In this document: positions 35,870 through 44,544 of the stretch, in pieces | Layout of the letters: each line of letters starts with the position of its first letter | Numbering within the stretch: the first letter of the stretch is position 1 | Assembly (NCBI RefSeq): GCF_900207585.1 | Contig: NZ_OAOP01000002.1 | Location: forward strand, 620,001-684,000 | DNA length: 64,000 bases | Reading direction: 5' to 3' | DNA from: Bacillus oleivorans | Lineage (GTDB): Bacteria; Bacillota; Bacilli; Bacillales; JC228 | The notes under the pieces: generated by a model | The model's input: the letters and a program-made list of their open reading frames with translations, nothing else | The model's database searches: none | Told to the model about the DNA's origin: nothing | Program-made: the position numbers and the translations under genes

Positions 35870-36106
35870 GATTGTCGAGAAAGGGTATTTTTCTCGGCAA
35901 TTTTTTATTTTGTCTAAATGACCGATTTTTTATTAATTGATTGTGTCTGCTAACGGGCCTGTTGATTTCCGCTTCGGGCACTCGCTTTCCGCGGGGAGGC
36001 TCCCCGGCACGCCCTAAGGTCCGCGAAGCACCTGGAGCGCAAATCAACAAACCTGTTGAAATCCTTTTATTATAGTGAAATAAAAGGTTAATTTTTTCGA
36101 CAGCCT
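35868..36106. mobile_element. MITE-like insertion in a terminator palindrome
   Basis: A 239-base segment without genes lies between identical 22-base palindromic repeats (35846-35867 and 36107-36128). Its ends are imperfect inverted repeats: TGATTGTCGAGAAA on the left and AGGCTGTCGAAAAA reading inward from the right, 10 of 14 identical. No transposase is present, so it would be non-autonomous. Insertion into terminator palindromes and the TGTCGA-rich ends recall the IS1182 group, but that link is from memory and untested. Confidence 0.6.
35962..36047. repeat. GC-rich Bacillus-type intergenic palindrome, copy 1
   Basis: Bounded by TTGATTTCCGCT and AGCGCAAATCAA, the interior has CTTTCCGCGGGGAGGCTCC-type sequence. 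Similar GC-rich units are dispersed in many Bacillus genomes. It is carried inside the MITE-like element. Confidence 0.7.
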
Positions 36107-36141
36107 GACCAAATCGTTATGATTTGGTGAGAAGTTTTTAT

Positions 36142-36618
36142 TTATGACACTGTCTGTTTTCTGCGGCGAATAACTGTAAACAAAACGACTGCCAAAAGTA
36201 CGGCACCAATTCCAGTAAACCACCAAACACTGGCTGAAGTGGAACCAGAGGTTTCCTCTGTGTGATTATTGATTGCCGTTTCAGGTGATACAGTGTCTGC
36301 GCCAGTTGTTAAGGTTACCGCCTGTTGACCTTCAACAACTTTTACAAACTCAGCTCCAAAAATTTCAGTGAGATACTCCGCATGTTCGTCCGAATACGGT
36401 GAAATTCCGATCTCGACATATGTGTCTACCGGAGACGTATGAGTTACGTGAATTCCCATTTCTTCTATTTCATCGAGATGATCCACAAACAGATATTGAT
36501 CAATTTCAGCTTGTTTTTCAAGAATAGCCTCTGAATTGGCCAACGATGGCTGGATTAATAAAAACGATATAATCAACCCCATCATCAGCGCAAATAAACC
36601 CTTTGATTTTCTATACAT
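36142..36618 (-). CDS. Hypothetical secreted, C-terminally anchored protein
   Basis: A 158-residue protein with a signal peptide (KGLFALMMGLIISFLLIQPSLANS), an extracytoplasmic domain of about 90 residues and a C-terminal membrane helix (WWFTGIGAVLLAVVLFTVI) followed by RRRK. There is no LPxTG sorting signal. It ends the operon of the ECF sigma factor and anti-sigma-like protein, so it may help sense an envelope signal. I recognise no family. Confidence 0.75.
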   Translation of the reverse strand: MYRKSKGLFALMMGLIISFLLIQPSLANSEAILEKQAEIDQYLFVDHLDEIEEMGIHVTHTSPVDTYVEIGISPYSDEHAEYLTEIFGAEFVKVVEGQQAVTLTTGADTVSPETAINNHTEETSGSTSASVWWFTGIGAVLLAVVLFTVIRRRKQTVS

Positions 36619-36633
36619 AATAAATTCCTCCTA

Positions 36634-37305
36634 TTATTGAAGTCCCTCAGCCACTTTGATAACCTCTTCCTTGCTAATCAGACCGCTTATCATATAATGA
36701 AAGCCATCAGCATAAAAATGTAGCTCTGAATCATATTCGGTTTCGTACAAATATCCTGTTGTGTTTTGAATCTGTACTTTTTCATAGTTGACAAAGGGCT
36801 GCTGGTTTTCTGCATTTTCGATAATGATTAAATAAGATTGGTCACCTGAAAGATACGTCATGATCACCTTTTTTTCACCAAGGGTCTGAACGTGTTCAAG
36901 GGAGTAGCCTTTAGGTATATAGGCGGGAAGAAGGATCGCTTCACCTAGTACTTCTTTGGCTTCTTCAGGAGAATTTAATTCCTGAGTTTCTCTTTCAGGA
37001 CCTGCAATCGGGTTTAAGATGTCTTCGTCTTCATTGCCGATTAAAGTATTAGGTTCCTCAGGCTTTGGATTATTCTCTGGTTTCGCATGATCGGACATTG
37101 TAAAGTACGAAAATGTCAGTAAAGAGAAACATAGAATTGCTGCAGCAGCCAAAAAGGAAATTGGATGATTCCATCTTCTTTTCTTAGAGTCTATTTCTCT
37201 GCGGATATCCTCTTTCATCTTGGAGGTGAAATCGATTGATTGAAACAAAGCTTGATCTGCTTCTGACTTAAATTTATACCGTAAGTCGTGTTTCTGCTCC
37301 TTCAT
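36634..37305 (-). CDS. Anti-sigma-like membrane protein with DUF4367-type domain
   Basis: A 223-residue protein: a cytoplasmic N-terminus of about 45 residues, one membrane helix (FLAAAAILCFSLLTFSYF) and an external domain. LPAYIPKGYSLEHVQTLGEK and the following strands are typical of DUF4367 domains found on Bacillus anti-sigma factors. Its start overlaps the end of the sigma gene by four bases, so the two are translationally coupled. It probably holds the sigma factor at the membrane. Confidence 0.85.
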   Translation of the reverse strand: MKEQKHDLRYKFKSEADQALFQSIDFTSKMKEDIRREIDSKKRRWNHPISFLAAAAILCFSLLTFSYFTMSDHAKPENNPKPEEPNTLIGNEDEDILNPIAGPERETQELNSPEEAKEVLGEAILLPAYIPKGYSLEHVQTLGEKKVIMTYLSGDQSYLIIIENAENQQPFVNYEKVQIQNTTGYLYETEYDSELHFYADGFHYMISGLISKEEVIKVAEGLQ

Positions 37306-37856
37306 TTACTTAACCCCTCCTTTTCTAACTGCTCTTTTAACACTTGTCTCGCTCTGTGCAGTCTCCCGCGAACTGTACCTTCTGGCGTTTCAATCGCGCT
37401 ACTTATTTCAGCTGTAGAAAAATCAAGATAATAATATAGGTAGATGACCTCTTGATAATGCGGGGGAAGGTTCATAATATGTTTCAATATTTCCGTTTGT
37501 TTAATTCGCTGTAATACCTCTTCTTCCACATGCCCGTACCCATTCGCTTGCAGTAAAAAGGGACTGGTTGGCCGTTCTGATGTCATGGTTTTTAACCCAA
37601 GTTTATCTTTGCAAAGATTTATCGTGATTCTGATGATCCACGTCTTCACACTGCTAGCTCCGCGGAAATGACTCCAATTTTTGAAGGCGCGAATAAACAC
37701 CTCTTGGGTAATATCTTCGGATAGATGCCGATCCTTTACATAAAAGAAGGCAGTCTTTAACACAAGTGAACCAAAGTCGTCCATTATTTGTTCAAGTGCT
37801 TCCGCAGGATCTGTTGAGAAGTGTTGGTCTTTTTTTTCTTGGAAAGGCCTCTCCAT
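37302..37856 (-). CDS. ECF-type RNA polymerase sigma factor
   Basis: A 184-residue sigma-70 family protein with only regions 2 and 4. Region 2 includes FYVKDRHLSEDITQEVFIRAFKNW; region 4 includes LPPHYQEVIYLYYYLDFSTAEISSAIETPEGTVRGRLHRAR, recorded here as LPPHYQEVIYLY through GTVRGRLHRAR. It resembles the SigV/SigM/SigX group, but which one is not clear. GGAGGT lies six bases before the ATG. It heads an operon with its presumed anti-sigma and a secreted protein. Confidence 0.92.
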   Translation of the reverse strand: MERPFQEKKDQHFSTDPAEALEQIMDDFGSLVLKTAFFYVKDRHLSEDITQEVFIRAFKNWSHFRGASSVKTWIIRITINLCKDKLGLKTMTSERPTSPFLLQANGYGHVEEEVLQRIKQTEILKHIMNLPPHYQEVIYLYYYLDFSTAEISSAIETPEGTVRGRLHRARQVLKEQLEKEGLSK

Positions 37857-38193
37857 TTGACCACCTCCACATAATTAGACTGGTCAACTTCGTGTTCCGC
37901 TACAATTTTTTTTAAACTCTTTTCGAAAAGTTTGTAGCTCCTAGTATTAATTTCTTGTCTAACATAGAGGCTTGTTCTGACAACGTTAAGGAATTTTAAG
38001 CCCATTGTGTCCGAATCGGAGTTTTTTAATAGAAACAGCTCTTTTCCTACCATCTTTAAAATCTATTTAGGAGAACTTTGTATAAATTTGTTGAACGATT
38101 TATGGAGGACTTGAGGATAATCCTAGCTAAGTATAAAGTGTGCAAAAAACAATTTTGGATTTTTGCAACTTTACATGTTCTAGGAGGTATGGG
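37857..38193. other. Divergent intergenic region, sigma operon / S8 protease
   Basis: This 337-base AT-rich gap must hold the promoters of the sigma operon (left) and the protease (right). A minus-strand ORF here was judged not credible. I see no clear -35/-10 pair or conserved operator. Confidence 0.5.
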
Positions 38194-39681
38194 ATGAAAA
38201 AATTATTTGCCATTGTACTAAGTTTTGCTCTATTATTTTCCTTCTTACCAGGGGCAGCAACGGTAGGAGCAAGTACAAAAATGGGTTACTTTTCAGTGTT
38301 ATTTAACACAAACAGTATTCCTGCAAATTTTGAAAAGCAAGTGAAAGACTTAGGGGGAGAGGTCGTGTATGCTGTGCCTGAAATTGGCTTTGTACAAGTG
38401 AAGGCTTCAGCTTCTTCCTTTTCAAGCTTAAAAGGTCTTCCTGGTGTTAGCATGGCAAACCCTTCTATTTCTTGGACTCTTCCTGAGGATCAAAGAATTG
38501 ACGAAACTAGTTATTCAATTGATCAATCACCAGGACAAAAGAAGCAGAATGGAAAGAAAGTAACAAGTAGCAGCGTAAACCCTGCTAATGCGGCACTTTG
38601 GAATCTTCAATGGGATATCCAGCGCATCACAAATAATGGTGCAAGCTATGAACTAGGCACTGGTTCGCATGATGTTGTTGTGGGTATAATCGATACGGGT
38701 ATTGACCGTGATCACCCAGATTTAGTAAAGAACCTAATGCCTGGTTCAGAGAATTTTGTACCTGCGGGCGGTTTCCGTGGAACTGAGCCATATGAAACGG
38801 GCAATCCCAATGCATTTGATGATATTCATGGTCATGGCAGCCATGTCGCAGGTTCAATCGCTGGAAATGGTGCGATGCTAGGAGTTGCACCTGATACGGG
38901 TATCCGTTCGTACCGTGTATTTGGATTAAGTTCTGCAGAATCTGCCTGGATCTACGATGCAATGATCGAAGCTGCAAATGATGGTGTGGACGTAATCTCC
39001 ATGAGCTTAGGCGGATTCGATATCATTGGTCAAGCTTTCTATGTAGACCCAGAGACGGGAGAGAAAATTAATCTCGGTAATGATGTAGCTGATTTTAAAG
39101 CATACAAGCGTGTTGTCAACTACGTAACAGCAAAAGGCTCACTTGTAGTAGTGGCTGCTGGTAACGATGGTATAAATGCTACAAATAAAAAAGAGGTTAC
39201 TGACTTCTTAAATGCTGAGTATGGTGGCGATGGCCTATACTTTGAAGGTGCTGGGTTTGAAGTGCCAGGAACAGTGCCGGGAGTAGTGACTGTATCAGCT
39301 ACTGGGCCGAATGATGTATTGGCTTTATATTCAAACTACGGACCTGACTTTATCGATATTGCTGCAGTAGGTGGAGATTACAGACTATATATGCAGTACT
39401 TAAACGAAGGCAGATTTGATGAATATTTAGCTAACCGCTTATTTGAAGGTGAATTTAACTTGAGTGCAAGTGAAGCAGGTGGCTATTACTGGTCTGTTGG
39501 TACTTCTATGGCAACTCCGAAGGTTTCTGCTGTAGCAGCACTATTAGTTGATAAATATGGAAAAATGTCTCCATCGCAGCTTCAAGACCTACTATACAAG
39601 ACAGCTGTTGATCCTGTTAGTGGGGATGCTAAATGGTATTTTGGACATGGACACGTGAATGCGTATAATGCATTAAATTAA
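38194..39681 (+). CDS. Secreted subtilisin-family serine protease (S8)
   Basis: A 495-residue exported protease. MKKLFAIVLSFALLFSFLPG is the signal peptide, followed by a short inhibitor-like propeptide (about 30-105). The catalytic domain has Asp in VGIIDTGIDRDH, His in HGHGSHVAGSIAGN, the oxyanion Asn in VVAAGND and Ser in VGTSMATPKVSA. ATG 38194 is chosen because AGGAGG lies six bases before it; an upstream in-frame ATG at 38140 would spoil the signal peptide. It is monocistronic with a strong terminator. The cleavage target is unknown. Confidence 0.92.
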   Translation: MKKLFAIVLSFALLFSFLPGAATVGASTKMGYFSVLFNTNSIPANFEKQVKDLGGEVVYAVPEIGFVQVKASASSFSSLKGLPGVSMANPSISWTLPEDQRIDETSYSIDQSPGQKKQNGKKVTSSSVNPANAALWNLQWDIQRITNNGASYELGTGSHDVVVGIIDTGIDRDHPDLVKNLMPGSENFVPAGGFRGTEPYETGNPNAFDDIHGHGSHVAGSIAGNGAMLGVAPDTGIRSYRVFGLSSAESAWIYDAMIEAANDGVDVISMSLGGFDIIGQAFYVDPETGEKINLGNDVADFKAYKRVVNYVTAKGSLVVVAAGNDGINATNKKEVTDFLNAEYGGDGLYFEGAGFEVPGTVPGVVTVSATGPNDVLALYSNYGPDFIDIAAVGGDYRLYMQYLNEGRFDEYLANRLFEGEFNLSASEAGGYYWSVGTSMATPKVSAVAALLVDKYGKMSPSQLQDLLYKTAVDPVSGDAKWYFGHGHVNAYNALN

Positions 39682-39684
39682 AGG

Positions 39685-39727
39685 AAAAAAGGCTTGGAAG
39701 ACACTTTGTGTGTTTTCCAAGCCTTTT
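39685..39727 (+). terminator. Terminator after the S8 protease
   Basis: A long stem: AAAGGCTTGGAA and ACAC pair with GTGT and TTCCAAGCCTTT around a short loop, followed by T-rich sequence. Confidence 0.9.
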
Positions 39728-39813
39728 CGATTTTATAACTAGTTATAATAGGTTGTTTTCTAAATGATTGTTGCTTTTGACAGTTACATATTTAATGAAA
39801 TAAGCTTAACAGG

Positions 39814-39929
39814 CAGTTGAAATACACGAAAACTCCTACGAGGGAAACGCGAACCAGGCGAGACCCCGCAGTGAGGTACGAGCGAGGTGGCTCGCGGGCC
39901 TTCCGCAGAAAGCAAAGTATATTTAACTG
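39814..39929. repeat. GC-rich Bacillus-type intergenic palindrome, copy 2
   Basis: Bounded by CAGTTGAAATAC and GTATATTTAACTG, the interior includes GGCGAGACCCCGCAGTGAGG and GGTGGCTCGCGGGCCTTCCG. It is of the same general type as the unit at 35962 but has no flanking direct repeats. The rest of 39682-40089 holds no gene. Confidence 0.65.
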
Positions 39930-40089
39930 CGGTGTATTAGCAACAAACCATGCTAAAACAGCTTTATAATAAATTCTATTAAATTTCATCTTGCAATTCT
40001 GTATCTTTACGTTAAAATCATAAGAAGACACAATATTTTGTGTCTGTCTTTAAACAACAATACAATATACAGTGATATACCAATAATTA

Positions 40090-40252
40090 AGGTGTTCATT
40101 TTTGGACTTGATAGGGAATCTGGTGAAAATCCAGAACTGTACCCGCAACTGTAAGTGCGACGAAATAAGGAAATGCCACTGTCTGTTTTTGGATGGGAAG
40201 GCCTTAGAGTAGGTAAAAAGCACAAGTCAGGAGACCTGCCTTAATTATCGCG
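40090..40252 (+). promoter_or_regulatory. Cobalamin riboswitch
   Basis: The conserved parts occur in order: AGGGAATCTGGTGAAAATCC, then CTGTACCCGCAACTGTAAG, GCCACTG, GGGAAGGCC, and AAGTCAGGAGACCTGCC, the B12-box region. This is the adenosylcobalamin aptamer. It lies 230 bases before a ribonucleotide reductase gene, with a terminator in between, so B12 is predicted to shut the operon off. Confidence 0.95.
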
Positions 40253-40338
40253 TGTTATCTTCTTCGGGAGCTGGGAGGATAGAACGATGGTAGATTAAAA
40301 GATTTTGTTCCTATTCTTTTTTCTACAAAAATCGTTGC

Positions 40339-40369
40339 TAAATCCCATCAATTTGGTGGGATTTTTTTA
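40339..40369 (+). terminator. Riboswitch-controlled terminator
   Basis: AAATCCCATCA pairs with TGGTGGGATTT and is followed by seven T residues. It lies between the cobalamin aptamer and nrdA and is the likely expression platform. Confidence 0.88.
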
Positions 40370-40485
40370 TTTGTATCCCGAGTTAAAAAAGAACTGTATA
40401 AATGATTTGCGAACGGAAGGCGGGAAGCAATCTCTAAAACTAAACACTTGAACTACTAAAGTATTAATAGGAGGAAATTAAAACA

Positions 40486-42750
40486 ATGACTACTTTAATT
40501 ACAGGATCAGACATATCATTGCCAAAAACAAATTCATCAGATGAGCTGCAAATATGTTTGAATCAACTGGCTCGTCAATTTCCTGAATTAGAATTCACTG
40601 AATATCAGGATAAAATGTATCAGCTTTTGCAGCTGGATTTAAACGGAACAGCCGCACAAATTATTGACTGGATGATTTTGACCGCAGTAGAACAGATTAG
40701 TGCAGCAGATCCAAACTGGACTTATGCAGCAGCCACTCTCTATACAAAAAAGCTTTACCGGAAAGCGGCCCAATCTAGAAAATATCAGGAAGAACAACAG
40801 TACGGATCATTTTACCAGTTAATAAAAGAACTAATCGGGCTGGGAATTTATGATGAAACATTATTAGAAAACTATTCAAAAGAAGAAATCAAACAGTTAG
40901 AAGACATAATAGACCCAACAAAAGATGACTTATTTACATACATTGGGATTGTTACACTCGCAGAACGGTACTTGGCCAAGTCACATGATGGAAAAGTGTA
41001 TGAACTTCCACAGGAACGATTTATGTTAATTGCCATGACAATTATGAAAAATGAACCGAAAGAAAAACGAATCGAACTCATTAAAGAGGCATACTGGGCT
41101 TTATCCAATCTTTATATGACAGTAGCGACTCCGACACTTGCCAATGCCGGAAAAAGCTATGGCCAGCTTTCGAGTTGTTTTATTGATACGGTCGATGACA
41201 GTTTAAGAGGAATTTATGATTCAAATACAGATATCGCTAACTTGAGTAAAAATGGCGGCGGAATCGGGGTTTATTTAGGAAAAATCCGGAGCCGGGGCAG
41301 TGACATTAAAGGCTTTAAAGGAGTCAGCTCAGGTGTAATTCCTTGGATGAAGCAGTTAAACAATACGGCAGTCTCTGTTGATCAGCTTGGCCAAAGACAA
41401 GGAGCAATCGCTGTATATTTGGATGTTTGGCATAAAGATATATTTGCCTTTCTGGATACCCGATTAAATAACGGTGACGAAAGACAACGAACCCATGATC
41501 TATTCACAGGCGTAAGTATTCCGGACCTATTTATGGAACAGGTTCAAAAAAGAGAAGACTGGTATTTATTTGACCCCCATGAGGTACGCAAGGTAATGGG
41601 TTATTCGTTGGAAGACTATTTTGACGAAGTCCCAGAAGGAGGATCCTTCCGGGAAAAATATCGGGAATGCGTGAACCATCCACTTATCTCAAAAGAAAAG
41701 GTACCTGCGATTGAAATCTTTAAATCTATTATGGTTTCCCAGCTGGAAACCGGTACACCATTTATGTTTTACCGGGACACTGTTAACCGTGCCAATCCGA
41801 ATAAACATAAAGGCATGATTTATTGCAGCAATCTTTGTACAGAAATTATGCAAAATATGAGCCCTACTGTTGTAACCGAGGAAAAAGTAGAAGACGGCAG
41901 TATTATCATTGTGAAAAAGCCAGGTGATTTTGTCGTTTGTAATCTATCCTCGATTTCATTAGCTAAGAGTGTGATGGATGATGTGCTGGAAAGACTAATC
42001 AGCATTCAGGTGAGAATGTTAGACAATGTGATTGATATTAATTCTATCCCTGTGTTACAGGCGCAAATGACAAATCAAAAATACCGTTCGATTGGTCTTG
42101 GTACATTTGGCTGGCATCATTTATTAGCCTTAAAAGGAATCAAATGGGAAAGCGAGGAAGCGGTTCAATATGCGGACGAGCTCTACGAAGAGATTGGCTA
42201 TCTAACCATTAAAGCAAGCAAGGAGCTGGCAAAAGAAAAAGGAGCGTATCCTTATTTTGAAGGATCAGATTGGCAAACAGGAGCCTATTTTACTGAAAAA
42301 GACTATGCTTCTTTGAGATGGGAAGCTTTAAAAGAGGATATTCAGAAATATGGTATTCGAAATGGATACCTAATGGCAGTCGCGCCAAATTCCTCAACCT
42401 CGATTATTGCAGGGTCAACAGCCAGTATCGATCCAATCTTTAGACAGGAATATTCCGAAGAGAAGAAGGATTATAAAATCCCAGTAACAGCACCAGATCT
42501 TTCACCAAAAACGAGATGGTATTATAAATCGGCTTATCATATTGATCAGCATTGGAGTATCAGACAAAATGCAAAGCGCCAGCGTCATGTGGACCAAGCG
42601 ATTTCTTTTAACTTTTATGTCTCAAATGAGATCAAAGCAAAAGCTCTATTAGACCTGCATATGGATGCTTGGCGTTCTGGTTTAAAAACAACTTATTACG
42701 TTCGATCCACATCAAGTGCTGTTATTGAAGAATGTGAGAGCTGCCAATAA
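40486..42750 (+). CDS. nrdA: Class I ribonucleoside-diphosphate reductase, large subunit
   Basis: A 754-residue alpha subunit that reduces ribonucleotides to deoxyribonucleotides. The N-terminal active-site cysteine is in QLSSCFIDTVDDS, the barrel cysteine and partner in KGMIYCSNLCTEI, the radical-path tyrosine pair in KTTYYVRS, and the redox-active C-terminal cysteines in ECESCQ. Its size and separation from nrdI/nrdH-like genes differ from the common Bacillus nrdEF set. Control by a B12 riboswitch implies a B12-dependent class II enzyme elsewhere in the genome, so this is the back-up for low cobalamin. Confidence 0.92.
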   Translation: MTTLITGSDISLPKTNSSDELQICLNQLARQFPELEFTEYQDKMYQLLQLDLNGTAAQIIDWMILTAVEQISAADPNWTYAAATLYTKKLYRKAAQSRKYQEEQQYGSFYQLIKELIGLGIYDETLLENYSKEEIKQLEDIIDPTKDDLFTYIGIVTLAERYLAKSHDGKVYELPQERFMLIAMTIMKNEPKEKRIELIKEAYWALSNLYMTVATPTLANAGKSYGQLSSCFIDTVDDSLRGIYDSNTDIANLSKNGGGIGVYLGKIRSRGSDIKGFKGVSSGVIPWMKQLNNTAVSVDQLGQRQGAIAVYLDVWHKDIFAFLDTRLNNGDERQRTHDLFTGVSIPDLFMEQVQKREDWYLFDPHEVRKVMGYSLEDYFDEVPEGGSFREKYRECVNHPLISKEKVPAIEIFKSIMVSQLETGTPFMFYRDTVNRANPNKHKGMIYCSNLCTEIMQNMSPTVVTEEKVEDGSIIIVKKPGDFVVCNLSSISLAKSVMDDVLERLISIQVRMLDNVIDINSIPVLQAQMTNQKYRSIGLGTFGWHHLLALKGIKWESEEAVQYADELYEEIGYLTIKASKELAKEKGAYPYFEGSDWQTGAYFTEKDYASLRWEALKEDIQKYGIRNGYLMAVAPNSSTSIIAGSTASIDPIFRQEYSEEKKDYKIPVTAPDLSPKTRWYYKSAYHIDQHWSIRQNAKRQRHVDQAISFNFYVSNEIKAKALLDLHMDAWRSGLKTTYYVRSTSSAVIEECESCQ

Positions 42751-42774
42751 GAATACAGAAAGGAGACGATAAAA

Positions 42775-43812
42775 ATGACAATTGTACAAAAACGAAAGCT
42801 GATGGATGAAACGGCTCCCAATGCATCGACCGGAATTATCAATGGAAGAAGCTCAAACGTCTTAAACTGGGATGACGTCCGGTTCCCATGGGCCTATCCA
42901 AAATATAAAACAATGCTAGCGAATTTCTGGACGCCATTCGAAATCAACATGTCTAAAGATATTAAACAATTTCCGACTTTAACCCAAGATGAACAGGAAA
43001 CCTTTTTAAAAGTCATTGGTTTATTAGCTTTGCTAGACAGTATTCAAACTGATTATGCAGGCAAAGTAGCGGATTATTTAACAGATTCAAGCCTGCATGC
43101 GATTATGATTATTCTTGCCCAGCAAGAAGTGGTTCATAATCATTCCTACAGCTACGTTTTATCCAGTATTGTATCGAAAAGTAAGCAAGATGAAGTGTTT
43201 GATTACTGGCGAAACGAACCTGTGCTAAAGAAGCGAAATGAGTTTGTGACAAAAGGCTATGAAGACTTTGTAGAAAATCCTAATGTTGAAAACCTTTTAA
43301 AGTCAGTAATTTATGATGTCATCTTAGAAGGGCTCTTCTTTTACTCAGGCTTTGCTTTCTTTTATAACTTGGCCCGTAACCAGAAAATGCTCGCAACCAG
43401 CACGATGATTAATTATATCAACCGAGATGAACAAATTCATGTCGGGCTGTTTGAAAAAATCTTTAAAGAGGTTTTAAAAGAAAATCCTGAATACGATACC
43501 GAAGAGTTAAAGGTATTTGGTACCGAGACTTTTAAAGTCGCAGCTGAACTAGAAATCGAATGGGGCCGAACGATTATTGGCAGCAAAATTGCCGGAATTC
43601 TGATGCAAGAATTAGAAGCCTACATTAAATTTATGGCCAATAAACGGGCGAAACAATTAGGTTTTCCCCCTCCTTTCGAAGGCTACCGGACGAATCCGCT
43701 TAAATGGATCATTGCTTATCAGGAAGTAGACCTCGGAAAGACCGACTTCTTTGAACAAAAGTCGCGGCAGTATACGAAAGCTTCTGAGGTTAATGGGTTT
43801 GATGAGTTGTAA
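42775..43812 (+). CDS. nrdB: Class I ribonucleotide reductase, small (radical) subunit
   Basis: A 345-residue ferritin-like beta subunit. Metal ligand candidates are Asp88 (LLDSIQ), Glu118 and His121 (QQEVVHNHSY), and later Glu and His residues in LEGLFFYSG and RDEQIHVGLF. Tyr125 is placed where the radical tyrosine is expected, so it looks like a tyrosyl-radical enzyme, not a Tyr-less subclass. It starts 24 bases after nrdA and ends the operon before a strong terminator. Whether iron or manganese is used cannot be read. Confidence 0.92.
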   Translation: MTIVQKRKLMDETAPNASTGIINGRSSNVLNWDDVRFPWAYPKYKTMLANFWTPFEINMSKDIKQFPTLTQDEQETFLKVIGLLALLDSIQTDYAGKVADYLTDSSLHAIMIILAQQEVVHNHSYSYVLSSIVSKSKQDEVFDYWRNEPVLKKRNEFVTKGYEDFVENPNVENLLKSVIYDVILEGLFFYSGFAFFYNLARNQKMLATSTMINYINRDEQIHVGLFEKIFKEVLKENPEYDTEELKVFGTETFKVAAELEIEWGRTIIGSKIAGILMQELEAYIKFMANKRAKQLGFPPPFEGYRTNPLKWIIAYQEVDLGKTDFFEQKSRQYTKASEVNGFDEL

Positions 43813-43832
43813 ATATGGGGTACAATTTATTA

Positions 43833-43870
43833 AAGGCTGAGAACATAGGGTTCCAGCCTTCTTTTTTTAT
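43833..43870 (+). terminator. Terminator after nrdB
   Basis: AAGGCT and GAAC pair with GTTC and AGCCTT, followed by CTTTTTTT. Confidence 0.88.
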
Positions 43871-43966
43871 TGTTACAATTAGAAAAACATGGAGAAGCAA
43901 AATTTTTGAACGACAATGATAAACCTTTTGGACATTTGCTTATTGGTCTGGAATCCATCTCTGAAC

Positions 43967-44144
43967 GGACATAGAATCCGTTATTTCCTAAAAATAACAG
44001 GGTTCCGGCAAGCATGCGGACATGGGATCCTTTATTCATGAATTTCGACATGAAGATACGCTCTTTTTCGCTTAATAACGGAACTGATGTCCTCTATTTT
44101 TGAGATAAGCTAGATTTGGGACAAATAACGGATCCAGTGTCCGT
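43967..44144. repeat. Mirrored GGACAT/TGTCC intergenic repeat, copy 2
   Basis: Two direct units start at 43968 and 44019 (51 bases apart; GGACATAGAATCCGTTATTT and GGACATGGGATCCTTTATT). Two inverted units follow near 44073 (AATAACGGAACTGATGTCC) and 44123 (AATAACGGATCCAGTGTCCG). The pairs can fold back on each other. This fills most of the 375-base gap between nrdB and the next gene. Confidence 0.85.
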
Positions 44145-44188
44145 TAAAAGTTCATCGGAGTATATATGAGGGAGTCGAGGGTATTACG

Positions 44189-44428
44189 ATGAAATCAATT
44201 TTCTTTTTTCTAATAACGTTTTTCGGAGTTTACTTGCTTCTCAGTCTTCTAACAATGATGGGAATGGGCTATGTCATTGACTGGATTCCTGAGGCTACAT
44301 GGACCCAAAAAGCGATTGGCACCATAAAGGAGGGAATCATCAATGAAGCAGGAATCAAGCTGTTGGTTGCTGGTCTTATAGCGATAACAGTCAGTGTAGT
44401 ATACGACTTCAAAAAACGATATAAATGA
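44189..44428 (+). CDS. Small two-helix membrane protein
   Basis: A 79-residue protein with two hydrophobic segments (FFFLITFFGVYLLLSLLTMM and IKLLVAGLIAITVSVVY) and a basic C-terminal tail (DFKKRYK). GGGAGTCGAGGG precedes the ATG. It stands alone between nrdB and speD. No family recognised; the even membrane topology and good ribosome site support it as real. Confidence 0.65.
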   Translation: MKSIFFFLITFFGVYLLLSLLTMMGMGYVIDWIPEATWTQKAIGTIKEGIINEAGIKLLVAGLIAITVSVVYDFKKRYK

Positions 44429-44544
44429 TTTTATAAGTTTGATTCTGATTAACGAAGATGCTTCCATGAATAAAATTCCCCCTTATTTGCATCCTAAAGA
44501 AATGTAAGTGGATTTTACAAAACTCTAACAAGGGGAGTTAACGG

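Noticed and set aside
37784-38053. Minus-strand ORF of 89 residues upstream of the ECF sigma gene
   Set aside because: Its last 72 bases overlap the sigma gene in another frame, it has no ribosome site, and the protein has low-complexity character.
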